This document shows, one piece after another, positions 1-4,677 of a stretch of DNA of 6,156 nucleotides; position 1 is the stretch's first letter; the number at the start of each line of letters is the position of its first letter. The stretch lies in assembly GCA_022564695.1 (NCBI GenBank), contig JADFKX010000126.1, forward strand, positions 1 through 6,156, read 5' to 3'. Source of the stretch: Chloroflexota bacterium. GTDB lineage: Bacteria; Chloroflexota; Dehalococcoidia; SM23-28-2; RBG-16-64-32. The notes beneath the pieces are model-generated. The model was not told the DNA's origin. It did not search any database and saw only the letters and a list, made by a program, of their open reading frames with translations. The translations under genes and the position numbers were made by a program.

Positions 1-840
1 GATGCGCCCGCCGACACCGGCGAACCGCTCGTCGTTCTCCAGCTCCGGACGGCCTATCGCCTGACAGAACACCGGCCACTTCTCGGGGTACACCCCACCG
101 ATCGCCATGTAGCCGTCGGCGGTGCGATAAGTGTACCAGAGGAGGGTAAGATGAGGATTGCCGCGGCCGGCCTTGGGCTGCTTCTCCCCGGTCAGCAGGT
201 AATGCGTTAGCTCCCAGGACTGGGCCGCCAGCATACTACCCAGCAGCGACACCTCGACCTTCTGCCCGGCGCCCGTCCGCTCGCGGGCGAGCAGCGCCGC
301 CAGGATGCCCAGCGCCAGCGTCACCGCGCCCACGTGATCGGCGATGGCGACGCCGGTGGGCATCGGCGTGTCGTCCTCGCCCGTGGTGTTCATCAGCCCG
401 CTCATCGCCTGAGCCAGGATATCGTTCCCCGGCTTCCGGCCGAGCGGCCCCTTCGTCCCGAAGGCGGAAGCGCCGGCGTAGATGATGCGCGGGTTCACCT
501 GCTGGAACGCCTCGTAGCCCAGGCCCAGCTTCTCCATCACCCCCGGCCGGAAGTTGTGGGCCACCACGTCGCAGTCGCGGGCGAGCCGCAGAGCGACCTC
601 CCGCCCCTTCTCCGACTTCAGGTCCAGGGTGAGGCTCTTCTTGCCCCGGTTGATCGCCAGGAAGTAGGCGCTGAAGCCACGTTTACGGTCCATCCCCAGC
701 ACACGGCCGATCTCGCCCCGGCCCGGCTGCTCCACCTTAATCACCTCCGCACCCATGTCCGCCATTAGCAACGTGGCGTACGGCCCCTGCTGGGCGATGG
801 TGAAGTCCAGCACCCGGATCCCCTCTAGCGGTCCGCCCAT
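1..840 (-). CDS. CaiB/BaiF family III CoA-transferase, C-terminus cut by window edge
   Basis: Probably moves coenzyme A between an acyl-CoA and a free carboxylic acid in the cytoplasm, through an enzyme-bound anhydride on an aspartate; the acids cannot be told from sequence. The frame stays open for 280 residues from the ATG at 840-838 to the edge, and the family is usually near 400 residues, so about 100-120 are missing. The N-terminus (GIRVLDFT at 7-14, GPYATLLMADMGAEVIKVE at 19-37) is the family's opening block. Gln17 matches Gln17 of formyl-CoA transferase, and Asp168 in the IADHVGA segment fits its nucleophile Asp169, both from memory of that sequence. A glycine loop region follows near 243-255. 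A strong AGGAGG-rich ribosome site lies 5-10 bases before the ATG and fixes the start. It diverges from the enolase-superfamily gene. Family call is firm; substrate unknown. Confidence 0.93.
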   Translation of the reverse strand, partial: MGGPLEGIRVLDFTIAQQGPYATLLMADMGAEVIKVEQPGRGEIGRVLGMDRKRGFSAYFLAINRGKKSLTLDLKSEKGREVALRLARDCDVVAHNFRPGVMEKLGLGYEAFQQVNPRIIYAGASAFGTKGPLGRKPGNDILAQAMSGLMNTTGEDDTPMPTGVAIADHVGAVTLALGILAALLARERTGAGQKVEVSLLGSMLAAQSWELTHYLLTGEKQPKAGRGNPHLTLLWYTYRTADGYMAIGGVYPEKWPVFCQAIGRPELENDERFAGVGGRI

Positions 841-869
841 GACATCCTCCTCCTTCCTGCGATGCCATT

Positions 870-899
870 AGGCTACCGACACGGCTTTGCCCCTGTCAA
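870..899 (-). promoter_or_regulatory. Possible promoter of the CoA-transferase gene
   Basis: On the minus strand a perfect TTGACA (899-894) is followed after 18 bases by TAGCCT (875-870), which keeps the first, second and last bases of the -10 consensus. Transcription would begin near 863, giving a leader of about 22 bases that includes the AGGAGG ribosome site. The -35 is strong and the -10 is weak, so this is tentative. Confidence 0.35.
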
Positions 900-909
900 T
901 TCGAGGCAC

Positions 910-975
910 TTTACTACGACACCCCAGCCTAAAGGCTGGGGCATGGCCCCCCATGCCGCGCCCTTCAGGGTGCGG
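910..975. repeat. Chain of three abutting hairpins, IS200/IS605-end-like remnant
   Basis: Three inverted repeats follow one another. The first is CCCCAGCCTAAAGGCTGGGG (922-941), a perfect 9-bp palindrome around AA. The second pairs GGCATGG (940-946) with CCATGCC (951-957) around CCCC. The third pairs 956-964 with 967-975, one pair being G-T, around TC. Neighbouring stems share two bases, so adjacent hairpins cannot form fully at once. A TTTAC at 910-914 sits 7 bases before the first stem; short T-rich pentamers of this kind are typical insertion targets beside the left-end hairpin of IS200/IS605 and IS1341-type elements. No transposase gene is present, so this would be a solo end or small non-autonomous element. 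The repeats are seen directly; the IS assignment rests on resemblance. No T-run follows, which argues against a terminator. Confidence 0.5.
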
Positions 976-984
976 TCTTGCCCA

Positions 985-1006
985 TCGTGCGTTGACGCCC
1001 GCACGA
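985..1006. promoter_or_regulatory. Candidate operator: 7-bp inverted repeat over the -35 box
   Basis: TCGTGCG (985-991) and CGCACGA (1000-1006) are perfect inverted repeats 8 bases apart. The intervening bases contain the TTGACG -35 box of the downstream gene. A dimeric repressor bound here would block RNA polymerase. The arms match no operator I recognise, and in G+C-rich DNA a 7-bp repeat can arise by chance. Confidence 0.3.
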
Positions 1007-1021
1007 CCGCCAACCTAAGAT
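992..1021 (+). promoter_or_regulatory. Probable promoter of the enolase-superfamily gene
   Basis: TTGACG (992-997, five of six matches) and TAAGAT (1016-1021, four of six) are 18 bases apart. Transcription would start near 1028, giving a leader of about 30 bases before the ATG at 1058. The hairpin chain at 922-975 lies upstream of this promoter and would not be in the transcript. Confidence 0.45.
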
Positions 1022-1047
1022 GCGAGCGAATCCCGACACGAGCCGCT

Positions 1048-1051
1048 GGAG
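1048..1051 (+). promoter_or_regulatory. Ribosome binding site deciding the ATG at 1058
   Basis: GGAG stands 6 bases before the ATG at 1058. It directly abuts the in-frame TTG at 1052, which is too close for initiation there. The ATG is therefore preferred, removing two residues from the longest reading. Confidence 0.6.
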
Positions 1052-1057
1052 TTGCCG

Positions 1058-2191
1058 ATGAAGATCACGCAGGTCAAAGTCCGCCTGTTCGAGATGCCGA
1101 TGCCGAAGACGTTCCACCCCACCTGGCAGCCATTGCCCACAACCTCGGCCCGCATCCACATCGTAGAAGTGCACACGGACGAGGGGATCGTAGGCGTGGG
1201 GTCCGGCGGCGTGCCCGTGCGCTGGGAGGTCGCGGGCCTGTTCCTGATGGGCCAGGACCCGTTCGACATGGACCGGCACGTCGCGCAGCTCCGTTCCATG
1301 GCGTTCTTCATCGGCCGGCCCTGGCCGGTGGAGGTGGCGCTGTGGGACATCATCGGCCAGGCCACGGGCCAGCCGGTGTACCGGCTGCTCGGCGGCGGCG
1401 CCGATAAGCTGAAGGCCTACGCCTCCACCGGCGAGCTGCGCGGCCTTGAGGCCAGAGTCGAGTCGGCGCAGCAGATCGTCGCCGAGGGGTTCAAGGCGCT
1501 GAAGCTGCGCTTCCACAGCGCCGACGTCCGCGAGGACATCCGCACGCTGGAGGCGGTGCGCAAGGCGGTGGGCGACGACATCGACATCATGGTGGACGCC
1601 AACTGGGGCTGGCGCATCGCGCCGGACCTTCAGCCCAATCGTTGGGACCTGAAGACGGCGATCGCCGCCGCCAAGGAGATGGAACGCTACGGCGTCTACT
1701 GGCTGGAGGAGCCGCTGGACGCCTACGACTACGACGGCCTGGCCGAGCTGCGCTCCCACCTGACCACGCTGCGCCTGGCCGGGGCCGAGCTGAACCGCGG
1801 GCCGGAGGAGATACGCACGTATCTAGACAAGGGCTGCCTGGACGTCTACCAGCCGGACTGCACGTTCATCGGCGGCATCTCGACCGCGCGCAAGATCGCG
1901 GCCCAGGTGGAGGCGGCGGGGAAGGTGTTCTCGCCTCACACCTGGACCAACGGCGTCGGCATGGTGGCGAACATGCACGTGGCCGCCGCCTCGTCCGGCG
2001 TGCCGTACATCGAGTTCCCCTACGACCCGCCGAACTGGACGCCGGAGACGCGCGACTTCATCTTCGCGGAGCCGCTGCGCATCGACTCCGAGGGGTATGT
2101 ACACCTGCCGCAGAAGCCGGGCCTGGGGCTGGAGCTGGACGAGGAGAAGCTGAAGCGGTACGAGCAGGCGGACACGAAACGGCTGATCTGA
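1058..2191 (+). CDS. Mandelate racemase/muconate lactonizing enzyme family protein, probable acid-sugar dehydratase
   Basis: A cytoplasmic Mg-dependent enzyme of the enolase superfamily; these abstract the proton next to a carboxylate. The 377 residues are normal family length. An N-terminal capping domain (about 1-115) precedes the barrel. Visible active-site residues are K149-L-R151 (KxR motif after strand 2), metal ligands Asp180 (VDANWGW), Glu217 (WLEEP) and Glu244 (GAELNR), then Asp267 (QPDCTF) and His294 (SPHTW) as the His-Asp dyad, and Glu319 near the end. The dyad places it in the mandelate racemase subgroup, where most characterised members dehydrate sugar acids. The KxR in place of KxK may alter which face of the substrate is deprotonated. 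Substrate is not predictable from sequence alone. It is transcribed away from the CoA-transferase and ends 57 bases from the histidine phosphatase, which faces it. Confidence 0.93.
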   Translation: MKITQVKVRLFEMPMPKTFHPTWQPLPTTSARIHIVEVHTDEGIVGVGSGGVPVRWEVAGLFLMGQDPFDMDRHVAQLRSMAFFIGRPWPVEVALWDIIGQATGQPVYRLLGGGADKLKAYASTGELRGLEARVESAQQIVAEGFKALKLRFHSADVREDIRTLEAVRKAVGDDIDIMVDANWGWRIAPDLQPNRWDLKTAIAAAKEMERYGVYWLEEPLDAYDYDGLAELRSHLTTLRLAGAELNRGPEEIRTYLDKGCLDVYQPDCTFIGGISTARKIAAQVEAAGKVFSPHTWTNGVGMVANMHVAAASSGVPYIEFPYDPPNWTPETRDFIFAEPLRIDSEGYVHLPQKPGLGLELDEEKLKRYEQADTKRLI

Positions 2192-2215
2192 TACGAGCAA
2201 TCGATCCCGGGAGCA

Positions 2216-2252
2216 GTAGACGCCTCGGTCGGGCCGAGGCCACGGCGTCTAC
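2216..2252. terminator. Long stem-loop between convergent genes, possible bidirectional terminator
   Basis: GTAGACGCC (2216-2224) pairs perfectly with GGCGTCTAC (2244-2252). Inside it CCTCGG (2223-2228) can pair with CCGAGG (2234-2239) around a 5-base loop, competing for two bases of the outer stem. It sits where two convergent genes meet, and the phosphatase stop codon (2251-2249) lies in its right arm. Neither side carries a T-run, so it is not a textbook intrinsic terminator; it may act as a transcript-end structure. Confidence 0.5.
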
Positions 2253-2959
2253 GAGATCCCCCCGAAGCCCGGCGGCATCCCGTCCAGGTGGGCGATGTCG
2301 TTCAGGCGCCAGATGACGCGCCGGTCGCCCTGGGCGCGGATTGACGTGATCCCAGCGTTGAAGGGATAGAACACGAAGTCGCGCTCCAGCCCCAGGACGT
2401 GGCTGACGTAGGTCTGGATCACAGCCGCGTGGGCGACCACGGCTACCCGTTTGCCGCCACACTCCTCGATGATACGGTCCATGACACCCACGACGCGGCG
2501 GCGGGCGGCGGCGCTCCCTTCGCTGCCCGGGAACGAGTCCCACTTCGGCTGATTGGCGACCCTGTCCCGAAGAGCGCGCGCATCTTCCTCCGTATACGCT
2601 TCGTAGTCCGTCTGCACCTGGCCGAGGTCTACCTCGCGTAGGTCGTCCAGCGTGCGCACCTTCAGGTTGGCGGCGCCGGCGATGGCTCGAGCCGTCTCCT
2701 GCGTCCGGCGCAGCGGGCTGGAGTAGATGGCGTCGACCCTCTGGCGGGCGAACCGCTCAGCCAACCGGCGGGCGTGCTCGCGTCCCACCTCGCTCAGGGG
2801 CGGATCATCGTCAGGGCCGGTGTATTCGCCGCGGTTCCCCTCGGACTGGGCGTGGCGCACCAGGTACAGTCGCGTTGCCTCGCTGCCGATGAGTAGCACG
2901 TCACGAAAGTAGTAATCGATAGGCTGACCTCGCGGTTCGGATTCGGCTTCAGAAGTCAT
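2249..2959 (-). CDS. Histidine phosphatase family protein (phosphoglycerate mutase-like)
   Basis: A cytoplasmic phosphohydrolase or mutase that passes phosphate through a histidine. The 236 residues hold LYLVRHAQSEGN (31-42) with Arg35 and phospho-acceptor His36, SPLRRTQETA (81-90) with Arg85, a probable acid-base Glu109 in DLREVDLG, and the second catalytic histidine His177 in VAVVAHAAV. The ending IWRLNDIAHLDG (216-227) is common in broad-specificity members of the cofactor-independent-of-metal branch. It lacks the long insertions of glycolytic 2,3-bisphosphoglycerate-dependent mutase, so a general phosphatase is more likely. The first 28 residues before the core strand are extra and not conserved-looking. 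The ATG at 2959 has no clear Shine-Dalgarno sequence and lies about 5 bases from the predicted transcription start. Substrate unknown. Confidence 0.92.
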   Translation of the reverse strand: MTSEAESEPRGQPIDYYFRDVLLIGSEATRLYLVRHAQSEGNRGEYTGPDDDPPLSEVGREHARRLAERFARQRVDAIYSSPLRRTQETARAIAGAANLKVRTLDDLREVDLGQVQTDYEAYTEEDARALRDRVANQPKWDSFPGSEGSAAARRRVVGVMDRIIEECGGKRVAVVAHAAVIQTYVSHVLGLERDFVFYPFNAGITSIRAQGDRRVIWRLNDIAHLDGMPPGFGGIS

Positions 2960-2970
2960 CTCAAGAGCGA

Positions 2971-2999
2971 ATGATACGTGATCGCGCCCGCGCCGCCAA
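2971..2999 (-). promoter_or_regulatory. Possible promoter giving a near-leaderless phosphatase mRNA
   Basis: On the minus strand TTGGCG (2999-2994, four of six) and TATCAT (2976-2971, five of six) are 17 bases apart. The start of transcription would be near 2964, only about 5 bases before the ATG at 2959. This agrees with the lack of a ribosome site before that ATG. Confidence 0.4.
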
Positions 3000-3031
3000 A
3001 TCTAAGGCCGGGCGGCAGCCGTGGCATAAGC

Positions 3032-3037
3032 TATACT
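3032..3037 (+). promoter_or_regulatory. -10-like box upstream of the hydrolase-like gene
   Basis: TATACT matches five of six -10 bases. No convincing -35 is present at 16-18 bases upstream, where the sequence is G+C-rich. Transcription would start near 3044, which coincides with the ATG of a 15-codon reading frame at 3045 and lies about 31 bases before the GTG start of the main gene. Confidence 0.3.
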
Positions 3038-3044
3038 CACAGCG

Positions 3045-3092
3045 ATGACGGCCTCAAGCTTCTTGAAGGCGCACTGTGGAGACCGGCGTTAG
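3045..3092 (+). other. Fifteen-codon upstream reading frame overlapping the next gene start
   Basis: ATG at 3045 opens a frame encoding MTASSFLKAHCGDRR and stops at TAG 3090-3092, 17 bases into the next gene and in another frame. It would be leaderless if transcription starts near 3044. It has no codon pattern that suggests attenuation. It could couple translation to the GTG at 3076, or be chance; no peptide function is claimed. Confidence 0.15.
3065..3069 (+). promoter_or_regulatory. Ribosome binding site deciding the GTG start at 3076
   Basis: GAAGG lies 6 bases before GTG 3076, the proper distance. The first residues after this start (METGVSYFS) look like the natural beginning of a barrel strand, so GTG is preferred to a later internal start. 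A weak hairpin (TCAAG 3054-3058 with CTTGA 3062-3066) could partly cover the site. Confidence 0.5.
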
Positions 3093-4164
3093 CTACTTCT
3101 CCGCCCGTACGCTGCGGCACGTCCGCGCCGACCTGAGGGAGATCGTCGACCACGGCTGCACGTACGTGGTCCACTGCTATACCGAGACCGACCTCGCCTA
3201 CCACCGCGAGACGATGCGCGAAATCGTCGCCGCGAGCCACGAGGCGGGGCTGGAGGCGTGGCTCGACCCCTGGGGTCTGGCCGGCATCTTCTCCGGCGAG
3301 ACGTTCACCCGCTTTCCCCTGGACCATCCGGAGACGTGGCAACTCCTCTCCGACGGCCGTCGTGTGGGCGTGGCCTGCCCCAACCACCCGCAGACGCGGT
3401 CGTTCCTGCGGGGCTGGATCGACGCCTGCGCCGCCGCCGGGGGCGACGTGCTGTTCTGGGACGAGCCCCACTTCTACGTCGGTCTGTGGCGGGGTGACTT
3501 CTCTGGCGCCTGGGCCTGCCGCTGCGAGGTCTGCCTGTCGCTGTTCCGTGAGCGTCACGGCGGCGACATGCCGCCCGAGTTCACGCCCGAGGTGCGCGCT
3601 TTCCGCGAGTCATCGCTCATCGAGCTGCTGACGGAGTTGTGCCGCTACGGCCACGAGAAGGGGATGCGAAACGCGCTCTGCCTGCTGCCCACGGACCTGG
3701 CCGCGCACGGCTTCCCGCAGCAGGAGAAGGGGCTGGCCCGCGCCCTGGAGCGCCGCCTGGCGGAGGCGCCAACGGGGGCGCTGGAGGCGATGCTCCACTT
3801 CGGCGTGGGAGACTTCGAGACGGCGGCCGCGATCCCTGATCTGGACATCTTCGGCTGCGACCCGTACTGGTACATCTTCGGGACGGAGGCGGAGCCGTTC
3901 GTGCGAGCGTACGGCGAGGCGGCAGCGGCGGCGGCACGAAAGCACAACCGCGGGCTGCAGCTCTGGGTACAGGCGTTCTCCGTACCGGAGGGCCGCGAGG
4001 AGGAGCTGAGCACCGGCCTGAGGGTGGCGGCGGAGGTGGGGGCGACACACGTGGCGGCCTGGAGCTTCGAGGCGACGGCGAGCATGTCGCAGATCCGCTG
4101 CGCGCGGCCTGAGGTGGTGTGGGAGATCCTGGGGGAAGAGTTCCGGCGGCTGAGGACAGCCTGA
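3076..4164 (+). CDS. Uncharacterised protein, glycoside-hydrolase-like TIM barrel likely
   Basis: No named family is recognised with certainty. The 362 residues have no signal peptide or membrane segment, so a cytoplasmic protein is likely. The pattern of strand-like stretches suggests a TIM barrel: GVSYFS (4-9), YVVHCYTETD (30-39), LEAWLDPWGLAG (59-70), DVLFWDEPHF (124-133), LDIFGCDPYWYIFG (256-269), LQLWVQAFSVP (295-304) and HVAAWSFEATASMS (325-338). Asp129-Glu130 at the end of a predicted strand and Glu332 are the obvious candidates for catalytic acids, as in retaining glycosidases. Cys148, Cys150 and Cys153 (CRCEVC) form a CxCxxC cluster like one seen in several uncharacterised putative glycosidases; it may bind metal or shape the active-site loop. 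It converges on the DinB gene with a 10-base gap. The gene call is firm; the hydrolase function is inference. Confidence 0.85.
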   Translation: METGVSYFSARTLRHVRADLREIVDHGCTYVVHCYTETDLAYHRETMREIVAASHEAGLEAWLDPWGLAGIFSGETFTRFPLDHPETWQLLSDGRRVGVACPNHPQTRSFLRGWIDACAAAGGDVLFWDEPHFYVGLWRGDFSGAWACRCEVCLSLFRERHGGDMPPEFTPEVRAFRESSLIELLTELCRYGHEKGMRNALCLLPTDLAAHGFPQQEKGLARALERRLAEAPTGALEAMLHFGVGDFETAAAIPDLDIFGCDPYWYIFGTEAEPFVRAYGEAAAAAARKHNRGLQLWVQAFSVPEGREEELSTGLRVAAEVGATHVAAWSFEATASMSQIRCARPEVVWEILGEEFRRLRTA

Positions 4165-4184
4165 GCGGGGGCGACTACCCCTGC
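4165..4184. terminator. Hairpin in the convergent gap between the hydrolase-like and DinB genes
   Basis: GCGGGGG (4165-4171) can pair with CCCCTGC (4178-4184), including one G-T pair, around a 6-base loop. The left arm begins directly after the plus-strand stop codon, and the minus-strand DinB stop codon (4177-4175) lies in the loop. A smaller stem, GGCTG 4148-4152 with CAGCC 4157-4161, precedes it within the coding end. No T-run follows on either strand, so termination is tentative. Confidence 0.35.
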
Positions 4185-4660
4185 GCCAGCATCTGCTTCA
4201 AGTGGTCGAGGTCGTGGTCTGAGATGTGCCGCACCAGCGTGCGCAGGCTGGCCGGGCCAAACTCCGGGTGCCTGAAGCGGCGCTCCCACCCCTCTTCCGA
4301 AAGGCCCGCGAGGATCTCGACGTTGGCCGCGCGCTGCGCCGCGTAAGCGTTCAGCGCCACTTCTACATCGCGCTCCCCGTATCGCAGCGCCGCCGCCCAG
4401 TCGTTCTGGTCGAACGGCTGCAGCTCCGGCTCGTCCTCCGAAAGGACCCGCCGTATGCGCCACCCCAGCGCCACCTCGATATCCGCCAGGTGCGCCGCTA
4501 TCTCGGACGCCGACCAGCCCTCGCCCACCCCGCCCGGAGCCGCCCGCACGGCCTCCGCTATCAGATTCGGCGCCGCCGCCATGCCCTCGACCGTGTCGAC
4601 CGGCATCTCGACCTCGCTCTCGCAGATGGGGCAGTGCCTACGGGTCGTCTCCATCGTCAT
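4175..4660 (-). CDS. DinB-like four-helix-bundle protein with N-terminal CxxC
   Basis: Member of the broad DinB/YfiT-like family, small metal-binding helical-bundle proteins, some of which are thiol-dependent transferases or isomerases; most have no known reaction. The 161 residues include the family signature WSASEIAAHLADIE (49-62) with His57, and a late helix RHISDHDLDHLKQM (144-157) whose His149 and His153 should complete the three-histidine metal site. An unusual N-terminal tail carries CPIC (10-13), a lone zinc-knuckle-like half with no second Cys pair. It follows the acyl-CoA dehydrogenase by 4 bases on the same strand, so co-transcription is very likely. Either ATG at 4660 or ATG at 4654 may start it: AGAGG is 8 bases before the first, and AGGAG is 6 bases before the second. 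Its role beside the dehydrogenase is unknown. Confidence 0.87.
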   Translation of the reverse strand: MTMETTRRHCPICESEVEMPVDTVEGMAAAPNLIAEAVRAAPGGVGEGWSASEIAAHLADIEVALGWRIRRVLSEDEPELQPFDQNDWAAALRYGERDVEVALNAYAAQRAANVEILAGLSEEGWERRFRHPEFGPASLRTLVRHISDHDLDHLKQMLAQG

Positions 4661-4677
4661 CTCCTCATCCTCTCGGC
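4661..4677 (-). promoter_or_regulatory. Stop-start junction and double ribosome site of the DinB gene
   Basis: Read on the minus strand the junction is GAGAGGATGAGGAG followed by ATG. The TGA of the acyl-CoA dehydrogenase (4667-4665) is embedded between two purine-rich boxes, AGAGG and AGGAG, so terminating ribosomes can re-initiate at once. Each box suits one of two closely spaced ATG codons. Confidence 0.5.

Noticed and set aside
334..768. Plus-strand open frame opposite the CoA-transferase
   Set aside because: The minus-strand frame encodes a clear family III CoA-transferase; the opposite frame is low-complexity and has no recognisable motif, as is common in G+C-rich DNA.
922..941. Perfect 20-base palindrome as an intrinsic terminator or riboswitch
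   Set aside because: No T-run follows on either strand, no gene ends near it, and it lies upstream of both predicted divergent promoters.
1052..1057. TTG at 1052 as start of the enolase-superfamily gene
   Set aside because: The GGAG box abuts the TTG with no spacer, whereas it is 6 bases from the ATG at 1058.
965..1759. Long minus-strand frame (264 codons) over the start of the enolase-superfamily gene
   Set aside because: It lies antisense to a gene with a complete active site, lacks a ribosome site I can support, and resembles no protein family.
3645..4463. Minus-strand frame spanning the end of the hydrolase-like gene and part of the DinB gene
   Set aside because: It is Ala/Arg/Pro-rich, crosses two well-supported genes in other frames, and has no motif.
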